DNA of 64,000 nt from Bombilactobacillus mellifer (GCF_000970795.1 NZ_KQ034029.1:323942-387941), one strand, 5' to 3'; shown: positions 8,031 through 16,972, counted from the first letter of the stretch. Notes: generated from the sequence alone by a model not told the origin. Made by a program: numbers and translations.

Positions 8031-9467
8031 CTACTGGCTGTCTTGAATCATTTGAATAATTTGCTCATATTCTTCGTTATCTAAATAATTTTTAATTGGA
8101 ACCACAGGGACCTGTGACTGCTGTTTATAGAGATCTTTTACACGTTCGAATAACGTATCACTAGTGATAATTAAATCAGCATCATTGGGAATATTATCCA
8201 ACGCCACATTTTGAACGTGCACGTTTGGTAGATGTGCTTTTTGAACTTTAGCCGATAACATTGACGCTCCCATGGCACTAGAACCCATCCCCGCATCACA
8301 CGCAATAATGATGTTTTGGATCGGGTGACTTGCAGCCACCTTAGCCAGCGTGGAACTAGACGAAAAACTGGTTGGAGAGCTTGCGGAATTGGAGTCAGGC
8401 ATATCTGTTTTGGAAGATAGCGTGACTTGACTAAGTTTTAAGAAGAAACTGACTACTAAAAAAGAAACAACTAGGGCCACAAAGTAACAAATAATATTCA
8501 CCAGCATGGCATTTTTCGGGGACATCATCACTAAGGCCAAAAAACTACCTGGTGAAACGGCTCCCACTGTGCCGCCATGGAAAATTTGGGCCAGCCATAG
8601 AGCGGCTATATTGCCAAACATCGGGCCCAAAATTGTAATAGGTTTTATAAGCGCATAGGGAAAAGCAATTTCCCCAATTCCGCCAAAAAACATAATTAAT
8701 GCTGAAGCTGGAGCAGTACGTTTGGCCACACCCTGACCAAACAAAGAAAACGCAAGCAATAGTCCCGTCCATGTTCCACCATTAGCTTCTACCATGAATA
8801 AAATAGATTTACCCGTTGCGGCTACTTGTTGCAAACCAATGGGTACCATAATGCCATGATTAATCGCATTATTGAGAAAAAGTACTTGCGCCGGTTGTAC
8901 TAAAATACTAGTTAAAGGAATTAAATTGCGCCCCATTAACCATTGCACTCCTGCTGATAAAAGCGCCAAAATACCGGAAAACAGTGGTTCCACAAAGAGA
9001 AAACCTAAAATCAAAATAAGAAAACCGATAATTCCTAAAGAAAAATTATCTACTAACATTTCTAAACCCGGTTTAATATAACCGGCAATTAATTTGTCAA
9101 ATTTTTTAATCAACCAGGCAGCTAAAGGGCCCATTACCATGCCACCAATTAACATAGTAATATGTGAACCAATGACCACCCCCATTGTGGCTAAAGCACC
9201 AATCGCACCACCACGTTTGCCATAAACATTAAAACCGCCCACATAGCCAATTAAAACGGGCATTAAATATTTTAATAAAGGTGCTACAAGGCCATTTAAT
9301 CGGGCATTGGGGAGCCAACCCGTAGGAATAAAAAAGGCTGCTAATAGTCCCCAAGCAATAAAGACACCGATATTGGGCATGACCATTGCACTCAAGAAAC
9401 CGCCCATTTCTTGAATTTTTACTCGGAGTGAATTCAGAGATAATTTTGCATTACTATTATTTTGCAT
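8031..9467 (-). CDS. mtlA: PTS mannitol transporter EIICB
   Basis: MtlA imports mannitol across the membrane and phosphorylates it to mannitol-1-phosphate. The first ~350 residues form the EIIC membrane domain, with repeated hydrophobic helices and the PTS-typical segment GGIGEIAFPYALIKP. A Ser/Thr-rich linker leads to the EIIB domain, whose phosphocysteine lies in IIACDAGMGSSAMGASML. The start chosen is ATG at 9465-9467 behind GGGGGAAAGGA; an upstream in-frame TTG at 9480-9482 overlaps that binding site and is rejected. It is the first gene of a six-gene operon and is preceded by a cre site. Confidence 0.94.
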   Translation of the reverse strand: MQNNSNAKLSLNSLRVKIQEMGGFLSAMVMPNIGVFIAWGLLAAFFIPTGWLPNARLNGLVAPLLKYLMPVLIGYVGGFNVYGKRGGAIGALATMGVVIGSHITMLIGGMVMGPLAAWLIKKFDKLIAGYIKPGLEMLVDNFSLGIIGFLILILGFLFVEPLFSGILALLSAGVQWLMGRNLIPLTSILVQPAQVLFLNNAINHGIMVPIGLQQVAATGKSILFMVEANGGTWTGLLLAFSLFGQGVAKRTAPASALIMFFGGIGEIAFPYALIKPITILGPMFGNIAALWLAQIFHGGTVGAVSPGSFLALVMMSPKNAMLVNIICYFVALVVSFLVVSFFLKLSQVTLSSKTDMPDSNSASSPTSFSSSSTLAKVAASHPIQNIIIACDAGMGSSAMGASMLSAKVQKAHLPNVHVQNVALDNIPNDADLIITSDTLFERVKDLYKQQSQVPVVPIKNYLDNEEYEQIIQMIQDSQ

Positions 9468-9490
9468 CGTCCTTTCCCCCAATAGTTTTT

Positions 9491-9516
9491 TATAAGCGCT
9501 TACATTTCTTATAATA
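9491..9516 (-). promoter_or_regulatory. cre site and -10 element of the mtl operon
   Basis: On the minus strand 9491-9504 reads TGTAAGCGCTTATA, matching 13 of 14 positions of the CcpA consensus TGWAANCGNTNWCA. A -10-like TATTAT is at 9511-9516 directly upstream, so the cre covers the transcription start and should block transcription when CcpA binds. No good -35 is visible, as expected for an activator-dependent promoter. Confidence 0.75.
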
Positions 9517-9548
9517 GTGAGCTGTTCCTGGAAATGCTACCCTTGCTA

Positions 9549-9587
9549 GAGCCAGCTTTGGCAAAACCAAATTGCCAAAACTAGCTC
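9549..9587. promoter_or_regulatory. Inverted repeat, candidate MtlR operator
   Basis: GAGCCAGCTTTGGCAA (9549-9564) pairs with TTGCCAAAACTAGCTC (9572-9587) at 14 of 16 positions. The core has TTGGCA and TGCCAA halves, close to the known MtlR box TTGNCACA-N4-TGTGNCAA. Its centre is about 55 bases upstream of the -10 element, a usual place for an activator. Seven T residues follow on the plus strand, so it could also act as a terminator, but no plus-strand gene precedes it. Confidence 0.5.
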
Positions 9588-9652
9588 ATTTTTTTGTTAG
9601 ACTAAATAATTAGTAACTTATTTCCCATTTTCAATGCAAATCAGTCCACAAT

Positions 9653-9679
9653 AAAAAGCAATCCTGAAAGGATTGCTTT
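9653..9679 (-). terminator. Terminator of the walRK operon
   Basis: Stem AAAGCAATCCT (9655-9665) pairs with AGGATTGCTTT (9669-9679) with a short loop. On the minus strand the hairpin runs into a T-rich tail, 36 bases after the walJ stop. Confidence 0.85.
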
Positions 9680-9714
9680 ACTAAGAAATAATAATGCACT
9701 CAAGCTGCCCTAGC

Positions 9715-10515
9715 TCAAATAAGTTGCAGTTTTGTAGCTTGTTGGGGCTTAGTATCATACAGTTGAAAATCGTGTCCCACATTAAAGTCTTGTGCTTGCA
9801 ACATTTGTGTTACCGTCTGCCGAGCCAAAGTAGGGTAATTATTATGGGGACTCAAATGGCCTAAATAAATGTTTTTGGTACGGCGCCCAATCACATCTGC
9901 CAAGACTTCGGCGCCGTCAGCATTTGACAAATGCCCTTCATCTCCTAAAATCCGTTGCTTCAATGGCCAAGGGTAAGGCCCATGGCGTAACATTGCTAAA
10001 TCATGATTACATTCTATCAAAATACCATCGGCATTTTTAATAATATATTTCACCCGCTCGGAGACATAACCGGTATCAGTTAAATCGACGAATGATTTAC
10101 CGTTATAATGAATATTATAAAATTGCGGATCAGCTGCATCATGAGAAACACTAAAACTTTCAATATCCATTTCCCCTAAACTGATGACAGAATTAGGCGG
10201 AAAAATATGTTTTTGAGCCGGATCAATCGGTCCAATTTTATGAGCCATTGCCGACCAGGTTTTTTGATTAGCATAAACATCTAATTGATAACGTCTGGCT
10301 AACACTCCGACTCCTTGCACATGATCACTATGTTCATGAGTCACTAACAAAGCCTGTACTTGAGCGAGATCTTGACCAATACTAGCCATTAATTGTGCGA
10401 TTTTCTTACCGGACAAACCTGCATCAATCAATATTTTTTGATGCGGCGTTTGGCAATATAAACAATTGCCACTGCTGCTACTAGCCAAGACACTGACTTG
10501 TAGCGTATCATTCAT
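9715..10515 (-). CDS. walJ: WalJ (YycJ) metallo-beta-lactamase-fold exonuclease
   Basis: A 266-residue metallo-beta-lactamase-fold protein. Metal ligands are visible in THEHSDHVQG (HxHxDH), in DTGYVS and in LGHLSPHNN. Family members have 5'-to-3' exonuclease activity and have been linked to coordination of replication and cell division with WalRK. It is the last gene of walR-walK-yycH-yycI-walJ and overlaps yycI by eight bases. Its usual downstream neighbour htrA has been displaced by the mannitol operon. Function beyond the fold is taken from the family. Confidence 0.88.
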   Translation of the reverse strand: MNDTLQVSVLASSSSGNCLYCQTPHQKILIDAGLSGKKIAQLMASIGQDLAQVQALLVTHEHSDHVQGVGVLARRYQLDVYANQKTWSAMAHKIGPIDPAQKHIFPPNSVISLGEMDIESFSVSHDAADPQFYNIHYNGKSFVDLTDTGYVSERVKYIIKNADGILIECNHDLAMLRHGPYPWPLKQRILGDEGHLSNADGAEVLADVIGRRTKNIYLGHLSPHNNYPTLARQTVTQMLQAQDFNVGHDFQLYDTKPQQATKLQLI

Positions 10516-11326
10516 CGACTATCACTCCCAGTGAACTGGCATTTTTCATTAAGCCGCCGTTAAAAGCATTAATTTTTCGAATTTCCATATTTTTATTACC
10601 CTTCGTTACAAACCCCACATACCAAATGGGGATATAAATCGTGCTACCTTTAAAATTCAACAATTTATTATACGCTAAACTTGTCCATTTAACTTGGGAA
10701 TTATTGGGTATTTCATTATTTGTATATAAACTATCCACGGCCCGCCGTTCACTAATCGTAGACTGCTTTTCTCGAAGGACATTGAGTTTACCAATATAGG
10801 TTTGCTGATAACCTACCAGCCGCCCTTGGGCCAGTTGAAACGTTAACCGCCCATTTAAACTATAAAATTGTCCCCATTTTTGGGTTTGAACATACACTAA
10901 ATTATTGCGATCTGATAAATTAGCACAATATTGATACTCTTTGCCAAACAGCACATTTTGATCTTTGTTTTTATACTTATTAATTGTTTTCCAAGGTTGA
11001 CTACTAAAAACCAATATCGGTTCATCTAAAGTACTATTGATTTGATCTTTGTCGCTATTATAACTAATACTTTGATTGCGTAATTTGGTATAATCACGCA
11101 AAGTATGATGTTCGGTACTAGCTAAATAATAACCATGACTCGGATGATTGTCGAGTTTGCCTGCTAAGGTAATGTTATCTTGACTCATTTCCTTAGTTAA
11201 GCTGGAGCCTCCGGCCGAACTGATGCTTACCACTGCATTGCGGCTTTGACGATACGATGAAAACAAGAAGATGTCTAAGGCAATAAAAACAAATAAAAAA
11301 ATTACTTCAATTCTTTTAAAGTCCAT
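10508..11326 (-). CDS. yycI: YycI, WalK regulatory membrane protein
   Basis: A 272-residue protein with one N-terminal transmembrane helix (about residues 8-24) and an extracellular domain. With YycH it contacts WalK in the membrane and tunes its kinase activity; this function comes from Bacillus and staphylococcal work. Sequence conservation in the family is low, so the call rests on position, size, topology and the C-terminal pattern TIYIPIWYVGFV. It starts three bases after the yycH stop and overlaps walJ. Confidence 0.85.
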   Translation of the reverse strand: MDFKRIEVIFLFVFIALDIFLFSSYRQSRNAVVSISSAGGSSLTKEMSQDNITLAGKLDNHPSHGYYLASTEHHTLRDYTKLRNQSISYNSDKDQINSTLDEPILVFSSQPWKTINKYKNKDQNVLFGKEYQYCANLSDRNNLVYVQTQKWGQFYSLNGRLTFQLAQGRLVGYQQTYIGKLNVLREKQSTISERRAVDSLYTNNEIPNNSQVKWTSLAYNKLLNFKGSTIYIPIWYVGFVTKGNKNMEIRKINAFNGGLMKNASSLGVIVDE

Positions 11327-11329
11327 GTT

Positions 11330-12655
11330 TTACCTTTCTGGATTTAACCATTCATCCAATGACTTCCACTGGTCATTCATGCGAATATAATATCGCGGAA
11401 CTAAATCAATGATGCTTTTATTTTGAGAATCCTGCGTCCAAGTATAGCCCACACTTAAATCTTGAATATTATGAATATTGTAACCAAATTTTTTTAAGCT
11501 GGTCAAAACTTCTGCGGTGGTCGGTAATTGGATTTCTTTTTGCGAAGTAGGGACTGGGACTTGTAAAATTTTTTTAGAAAAATTCATAGTCGTGCCATTT
11601 TTGGTAAACGTAACATCCGTCGCGCCAGTGTTGCCAGAATGAAAAATAGGAAAGCCTTCTGCAAAATTGCGAAAAATCACTTGTTGCGAACGAGGTAAAT
11701 ACCGATAAAGGTGCAGTCCCGTCAAAGAGTTGCCGGTTTCCACCAAATTTTGATAAGCCTTGACAAAAGTAGCACTGGTCGTCGGGGGAACTTTCATCTT
11801 GGCATAATTCGTATAAGATACCAAGCCGGTATTGTGATCCACTCTTAATAAGCGGTTCCCATTTCGATAAATAACTTGATTACCCGAGGTGTGTGAAGTA
11901 ATATCTGAAACTTGCTTAGTACCCAACAAGTTCGAGATATAACTGTTATCATCCTGGAGGGTCATAAGATAACTAATGACCTTCAAACGGACCGGTTGTG
12001 TATAGAATAATTGAATTTTTTTATTAAAGAGCGCTTGATTCACATTAACAACAAAATTTTGCGCCTGCAGCAGTTTTTTTAAACGTTGTGCATTTAAATG
12101 ACGGACTTGTACTTGATAAATCGTATAGTTTGGATCATTTAATAAATATAAACGGGCCTGTTGCGTTTTCCAATCCATTACCAGCATCACCCGGCGCAAA
12201 TTGAAGTCGCGGGCGCGATGTAAAGCCGGCTGGTGTACTGCTTTGGCAAAAACATTGCAACTTACCGTTGTCGGATAAATCATTTGCAATGAATCATTAT
12301 AATTTAAAAATTTTTGATATTGATGTTCATCTTTTTGCACTATTTGCCGCAACCCAAATAGACGAGTATGCTGCAAAACCTGAAAAATTTCATCAACTGT
12401 ACTGTATTTATAATTATAAATTAATTGTGATTGGTTATTCTGAGTCACGATTAATTTCGTGGGGGCAAAGACTTCATTCATATTGGTATTTTTAGAAAGT
12501 GACTGCGGATGATGGCTGACAGACTGGACACTACTGAATTGCGTATCTGGTTGATACTTGGCATTATTCGTCCAAATTAACCAAGATAAAATTACGCTCG
12601 TGGCGACCGCAACAAATAACAAGATCCGTAAAACGTGGCTACTCAAACGCTTCAT
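11330..12655 (-). CDS. yycH: YycH, WalK regulatory membrane protein
   Basis: A 441-residue membrane-anchored extracellular protein that, with YycI, modulates the WalK sensor kinase. A single transmembrane helix spans about residues 9-29 (VLRILLFVAVATSVILSWLI). The start is ATG at 12653-12655, directly behind AGGAGGTGA; the frame stays open 40 codons further upstream inside walK, but that extension is not expected to be translated. The gene overlaps the walK end by 17 bases, indicating translational coupling. The identification relies on topology, length and operon position. Confidence 0.85.
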   Translation of the reverse strand: MKRLSSHVLRILLFVAVATSVILSWLIWTNNAKYQPDTQFSSVQSVSHHPQSLSKNTNMNEVFAPTKLIVTQNNQSQLIYNYKYSTVDEIFQVLQHTRLFGLRQIVQKDEHQYQKFLNYNDSLQMIYPTTVSCNVFAKAVHQPALHRARDFNLRRVMLVMDWKTQQARLYLLNDPNYTIYQVQVRHLNAQRLKKLLQAQNFVVNVNQALFNKKIQLFYTQPVRLKVISYLMTLQDDNSYISNLLGTKQVSDITSHTSGNQVIYRNGNRLLRVDHNTGLVSYTNYAKMKVPPTTSATFVKAYQNLVETGNSLTGLHLYRYLPRSQQVIFRNFAEGFPIFHSGNTGATDVTFTKNGTTMNFSKKILQVPVPTSQKEIQLPTTAEVLTSLKKFGYNIHNIQDLSVGYTWTQDSQNKSIIDLVPRYYIRMNDQWKSLDEWLNPER

Positions 12656-14519
12656 CCCACTCACCTCCTGTTTCTTGAGGATCATAAGGCAGAGAAATAT
12701 AGAAAGTAGAGCCGCGATTTTCCGCGCTATTGACCCATATATGCCCCCCTTGTGCTTCAATAACCTCTTTGGCAATTGACAGACCTAAACCAGTTCCGCC
12801 TTGCTGACGTGAGCGGGCCTTGTCGACTCGATAAAAACGTTCAAACACCTTTTTAATATCTTTACGCGGAATGCCCAAGCCTTGATCCGCAATACTTAAA
12901 ATGAGATTATTTTGCGTATCTACTAAGCGGCAAGTAATAATTCCCCCATCTGGAGAATATTTGATGGCGTTATTCATAATATTATCAATGGCCTGCGTTA
13001 ATTTATCGGGATCAATCTCTACCCAGAGATCTTTATGTGTAAATATTCTTTTAATCGTATAACGTTTGACGGTGGTGCCTGCTTTTTCTGCTTTTTCGCG
13101 ATCCTTGGCCAACAACATATCAAACCGATCCAAAATATAATTGAAAAACTCATTGAAATTCACTAATTCCAGATTAATCTTGGTGGTACCCTGATCTAGC
13201 CGTGACAAACTCAATAAAGAAGTGATCATCCGAATCATCCGATCCGTTTCATCTTGAATCACATTTAAAAAACGCGGAGCTAACTGGGGATCGGCCATCG
13301 CCCCATCATTGAGGGCTTCTACATAACTGCGCAGACTAGTCAAAGGCGTCCGTAATTCATGGGAGACATTAGACACAAACTGCCGCCGATCGCGATCAAT
13401 TTTTTGCTGTTCAGTTACATCATGCAACACACAGACCAAACCCGTGGTAAAACCGGTATTCCGTTTGATTAAAGAAAAGTCGGCTTGTAAGATTAAGTCA
13501 TCTTCATATTCTGCCGATTGTTCAATAATTCGTTCCGCCTGATTATCTAACAAATCTTCAAAACTGGTCGTCGCGCTAATTCCTAACAATTCTACTAAGG
13601 GTTGGTTCACGGCGGTTTGCGGATCTGTATTCAAAAATTCACAAGCGGTTTCATTAATAATAATAATATTGCCATGGCGATCCGTGGATAAAACCCCATC
13701 GCTCATTTGACTCAACACGCTATCTAAACGCGTTCGTTCTGCATCAGAATTTTCTTGTTCTTCTTCGACTTTGATGGATAAGTTATTAACTGCAATTGCT
13801 AATTGTCCTAATTCATCTTCACTATACACTTTCACTTGTCCGGAATAATCCCCGGCGGCCATCCGCAAAGCCTGCTTTTTCATTTCCGCAATGGGTCGGG
13901 TAATGGCCCGGGCCACAACAATAGAAATCAGGGCCCCTAATAAACCCGCTACTAGGGAAGCTACAAAAAAGGTAAAAACTATATCGTTAATATTTTTGTA
14001 AACTGAATCCATATCTGCCCGCGTATAAATCGCGCCAACTATTGCATTATTGCCTGTAGTCGAATTTATCAAAGGGGTGATGGATAAATAGTAGCTACCT
14101 TCCCGATCACTGTGTGAAATCTGTGTCACTTTGCGCCCGGAATACAGAACACTTTTAATCTGGGGATTGGTGGTACGTTTACCGACTAAATCTTGAGTAT
14201 TATTAGCTTTGGAAGCAACAATTTGTCCTTGATTATTCACTACCACAATCTCGGAAATTTGTTGTCCACTACTGTATTCGGTGATTGCAGCTCGTGTCTG
14301 GCGCCGGGACTTAGCTGTGTTTTTGGATAAATTATTAGCTAGTGGCGTAGTGATGTAAGAAGGCAGCTGGACTTGAGTTTCAAAACTTTGAATATTTTGC
14401 TGCTCTAATCGATGCACAAAATAAGCCCCGATAATTTCAATCGTGCTTAACAACAGCAAAATAAAAATCACTGAAATTTTAAATTGAATAGAGCTAAAAA
14501 AGCTAAATTTCTTTTTCAC
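12639..14519 (-). CDS. walK: Cell-wall sensor histidine kinase WalK
   Basis: WalK phosphorylates WalR to set wall hydrolase expression. The 626 residues show a first transmembrane helix (about 12-34), an extracellular Cache-like loop, a second helix (about 178-205), a HAMP linker, a PAS domain, the HisKA phosphoacceptor motif SHELRTPLT, and an HATPase_c domain with NNAIKYSPDGG, DQGLGIP and QQGGTGLGLSI. The start is GTG at 14517-14519. It lies 33 bases after walR, and the yycH, yycI and walJ genes follow without a gap. No unusual residues were seen. Confidence 0.96.
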   Translation of the reverse strand: MKKKFSFFSSIQFKISVIFILLLLSTIEIIGAYFVHRLEQQNIQSFETQVQLPSYITTPLANNLSKNTAKSRRQTRAAITEYSSGQQISEIVVVNNQGQIVASKANNTQDLVGKRTTNPQIKSVLYSGRKVTQISHSDREGSYYLSITPLINSTTGNNAIVGAIYTRADMDSVYKNINDIVFTFFVASLVAGLLGALISIVVARAITRPIAEMKKQALRMAAGDYSGQVKVYSEDELGQLAIAVNNLSIKVEEEQENSDAERTRLDSVLSQMSDGVLSTDRHGNIIIINETACEFLNTDPQTAVNQPLVELLGISATTSFEDLLDNQAERIIEQSAEYEDDLILQADFSLIKRNTGFTTGLVCVLHDVTEQQKIDRDRRQFVSNVSHELRTPLTSLRSYVEALNDGAMADPQLAPRFLNVIQDETDRMIRMITSLLSLSRLDQGTTKINLELVNFNEFFNYILDRFDMLLAKDREKAEKAGTTVKRYTIKRIFTHKDLWVEIDPDKLTQAIDNIMNNAIKYSPDGGIITCRLVDTQNNLILSIADQGLGIPRKDIKKVFERFYRVDKARSRQQGGTGLGLSIAKEVIEAQGGHIWVNSAENRGSTFYISLPYDPQETGGEWDEAFE

Positions 14520-14552
14520 AAGCTATGCCCTCGCACTATTATCAACGCTGCG

Positions 14553-15275
14553 TTACGAATCTGTAGCGTTCGCTTCATCACCATCTCTAAAGTAATACCC
14601 CACGCCCCGCCGGGTAATTAAATATTCCGGATTACTGGGGTCGGTCTCAATTTTTTCGCGTAAGCGTCGCACCGTGACATCTACCGTCCGCACATCCCCA
14701 AAATAATCATAACCCCACACAGTTTGTAATAAATTATCACGAGTTAAGACTTGATTGAGGTGTTGAGCTAAGTAATATAATAATTCAAATTCGCGGTGAG
14801 TTAATTCGATTTCGTGATTATTTTTAGTGACGGTATAAGAATCGGGAGAAATCGTTAATTCACCTACCACAATTTGCGATTTTTGTTGACTAGCATCGGG
14901 GGCTGCATTAACTTTTTGGCGCCGCAAATTGGCTTTGACCCGGGCCACTAATTCGCGATTAGAAAACGGTTTGGTCACATAATCGTCCGCACCCATTTCT
15001 AAGCCAAGCACTTTATCCAATTCCGAATCTTTAGCGGTTAACATAATAATGGGTGTATCTTTGGTTTTGCGTACTTGACGAGCCACTTCCAAACCATCAA
15101 TTTTGGGCAGCATCAGATCTAAAATAATTAAATTAGGATCTTCCTCACTAACTTTGTTGAGGGCTTCTTCACCATCAAAAGCAACTACCGTTGTATAGCC
15201 TTCCTTTTCCAAATTGTACTTGATAATATCCGAAATGGTTTTTTCATCGTCAACGATTAAAATTTTACTGGGCAT
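14553..15275 (-). CDS. walR: Response regulator WalR
   Basis: An OmpR-type regulator, usually essential in Firmicutes, controlling peptidoglycan hydrolases. The receiver domain has Asp9/Asp10, the phosphorylation site Asp53 in [12 protein letters not shown], and Lys in TKPF. The C-terminal winged helix contains [11 protein letters not shown] and [13 protein letters not shown]. The start used is ATG at 15273-15275 with AAGGAGGG upstream; 20 further upstream codons are open but lie in the promoter leader. The protein is 240 residues. A consensus-like promoter is just upstream. A matching WalR box precedes the LysM gene at the left edge. Confidence 0.96.
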   Translation of the reverse strand: MPSKILIVDDEKTISDIIKYNLEKEGYTTVVAFDGEEALNKVSEEDPNLIILDLMLPKIDGLEVARQVRKTKDTPIIMLTAKDSELDKVLGLEMGADDYVTKPFSNRELVARVKANLRRQKVNAAPDASQQKSQIVVGELTISPDSYTVTKNNHEIELTHREFELLYYLAQHLNQVLTRDNLLQTVWGYDYFGDVRTVDVTVRRLREKIETDPSNPEYLITRRGVGYYFRDGDEANATDS

Positions 15276-15306
15276 AAAAAGATATCCCTCCTTTATTTTC
15301 CCCTCC

Positions 15307-15335
15307 AGTATACTAATTTTGCCACATGATGACAA
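15307..15335 (-). promoter_or_regulatory. Promoter of the walRK operon
   Basis: Minus-strand -35 TTGTCA (15330-15335) and -10 TATACT (15307-15312) are separated by 17 bases and sit about 35 bases before the walR start. Confidence 0.7.
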
Positions 15336-15354
15336 AATTCTTTACTGGAAGTCA

Positions 15355-15383
15355 TTGTCAATTCCTCTGGAATATGCTATTAT
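15355..15383 (+). promoter_or_regulatory. Promoter of tRNA-Lys
   Basis: -35 TTGTCA (15355-15360) and -10 TATTAT (15378-15383) with a 17-base spacer, 17 bases before the tRNA. It is divergent from the walR promoter. Confidence 0.7.
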
Positions 15384-15399
15384 GTTTTTTGTGCTAAAT

Positions 15400-15472
15400 G
15401 GGTGGCTAGCTCAGCTGGCAGAGCAACGGACTCTTAATCCGTGGGTCCAGGGTTCGATCCCCTGGCCACCCA
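15400..15472 (+). tRNA. tRNA-Lys (anticodon CTT)
   Basis: A 73-base cloverleaf: acceptor GGGTGGC pairs with GCCACCC, the D arm contains AGCTCAGCTGGCAGAGC, the anticodon stem ACGGA/TCCGT encloses CTCTTAA with anticodon CTT (reads AAG), and the T arm has GGTTCGATCC. The discriminator is A, and the CCA end is not encoded. A terminator follows. tRNA genes are frequent integration sites, and the 430 bases downstream look like decayed sequence. Confidence 0.96.
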
Positions 15473-15483
15473 TAACTTAATCA

Positions 15484-15526
15484 AAGCTGACATCTCACTA
15501 TAAAAAGTTGAGATGTCAGCTTTTTT
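15484..15526 (+). terminator. Terminator of tRNA-Lys
   Basis: Perfect 14-base stem AAGCTGACATCTCA (15484-15497) and TGAGATGTCAGCTT (15509-15522), followed by a run of six T residues. Confidence 0.9.
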
Positions 15527-15572
15527 ATTGATTTCGTTTCTAATATATATAAGTCATACCAACTTTAAATAG

Positions 15573-15788
15573 CTAAATTCAAATTAGACGAATCAAAAAT
15601 TATCCTCTATGGAGTGGTCGCGGCCATCTATTGGAAGCTTTTGGACATCATTGAACGAGTGGCCCATGAACTAACTTACAGTATCTGCGGTCAAGATCGT
15701 TGGATGCGTCATTCCCTAGTCGGAAATAAGCTCTCTTTTGGGATTCTGAACAAAAATAACAACCTTCTGTCAAACATTATTAGTTAAT
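15573..15788 (+). pseudogene. Possible decayed coding remnant after tRNA-Lys
   Basis: One frame stays open for about 70 codons and has protein-like composition (for example ILYGVVAAIYWKLLDIIERV, later RWMRHSLVGNKLSFGIL) before a stop near 15788. No plausible start codon or ribosome binding site precedes it, and I do not recognise the family. It may be a fragment of a lost gene next to a tRNA. The rest of the 15527-15960 gap holds no recognisable gene apart from a weak promoter (TATAGT near 15921) for azlC. Confidence 0.25.
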
Positions 15789-15960
15789 AATCCTGCCGCA
15801 CCATTTGCTCTTAAATACAACAAGAATTGGGACCCCGAGTTACAAAGAACTGGCTTTCTATCCATTCATTAAAAAAAATTAAAATTTCCTCAAAGTATTC
15901 TCAAATTTCCACAAAACTGATATAGTGTGAACCAATCCAACGGCAGAAAGGATGATCTTC

Positions 15961-16665
15961 ATGAATTCGAATTTAAATTTTGCCACGGCTTGTCGCGAAA
16001 CTCTGCCTACGATTTTTGGTTATATTGGGATTGCTGCCACTTTCGGTATTATTGGCCGGACTTTAGGTTTTACCTTTTGGCAAGTTTTATTAACTTCCGC
16101 GCTAGTTTATGCTGGCTCTGCCCAATTGACCGCTTTAAATATGATTGCAGCGGGAAATCCTGTCCTATCCGTGGTAATTGCCACTTTTTTGGTTAATTCG
16201 CGTATTATTTTAATGAGTACGACCATCGCTAGTTATTTTCAAAAAGATTCTTTAAGTAAAAATATTTGCCTGGGTAGTTTTTTGACTGATGAAAGTTTTG
16301 CTTTGGGCATGAATAAAATCAATTACACCCATGGTCGGTTATCTTTTCAATGGTTGAACACGACTAATATTTTATCTTATCTTACCTGGGTGGGAGCAAC
16401 TGCTGTAGGTGCTGGGATCGGCACAGCCGTTAAGAATCCGCAAAAGTTTGGATTAGACTTTGCCATTGTAGCGATGTTTTTAGGGCTTTTATATTTACAA
16501 GTTATTTCTGATCAACAATTAAATCGTTTTTTACAAATTTGTGTGATTGGCGGAACCATGGTTTTAACGTATCTGAGTTTAATTGTTTTACCCGCTAATT
16601 TAGTTATTATTGGCGTAACCATCTGGGGCTGTACTTTGGGGGTGTGGTTGAAACATGTTCTCTAA
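15961..16665 (+). CDS. azlC: AzlC-family branched-chain amino acid exporter, large subunit
   Basis: A 234-residue polytopic membrane protein that, with AzlD, exports branched-chain amino acids or analogues. Family features are the N-terminal segment RETLPTIFGYIGIAATFGII, the region VYAGSAQLTALNMI, and FLVNSRIILMSTTIA. The start is ATG at 15961, eight bases after AAAGGA; an ATG nine bases earlier overlaps the binding site and is rejected. It overlaps azlD by 11 bases, so the subunits should be made together. The exact substrate is not shown by the sequence. Confidence 0.9.
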   Translation: MNSNLNFATACRETLPTIFGYIGIAATFGIIGRTLGFTFWQVLLTSALVYAGSAQLTALNMIAAGNPVLSVVIATFLVNSRIILMSTTIASYFQKDSLSKNICLGSFLTDESFALGMNKINYTHGRLSFQWLNTTNILSYLTWVGATAVGAGIGTAVKNPQKFGLDFAIVAMFLGLLYLQVISDQQLNRFLQICVIGGTMVLTYLSLIVLPANLVIIGVTIWGCTLGVWLKHVL

Positions 16666-16972
16666 AACGATGTTCACGATCATTGTTTGCGGCTTGGCAA
16701 CTTGGCTGTCTCGTGTCTTACCGTTTGTTCTTTTAAAATATTGGCGTTTACCAGCTAAAATCGCGGAATTTTTAGCTTTTGTTCCGATTGTGATCATGAC
16801 CACTTTGTGGTTTAGTAATTTATTTACGCCCCATGTAGGGCAGTTGCCTACTTTAAATACCAATTACCTGATTGCCTCCTTGCCCACAGTATTAGCCGCC
16901 ATGCTAAGTAAAAATTTACTAGTTCTTGTTATGGTAGGAGTGGTTTCCTTGGCTTTTTTACGATGGCTTTAA
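16655..16972 (+). CDS. azlD: AzlD-family branched-chain amino acid exporter, small subunit
   Basis: A 105-residue membrane protein with three to four helices. The N-terminal TWLSRVLPFVLLK and the following FLAFVPIVIMTTLW are characteristic of AzlD. It starts inside the azlC end and forms the partner subunit. A terminator-like hairpin follows at 17040-17085. Function is inferred from the AzlCD pair, known for export of branched-chain amino acids. Confidence 0.88.
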   Translation: MFSKTMFTIIVCGLATWLSRVLPFVLLKYWRLPAKIAEFLAFVPIVIMTTLWFSNLFTPHVGQLPTLNTNYLIASLPTVLAAMLSKNLLVLVMVGVVSLAFLRWL

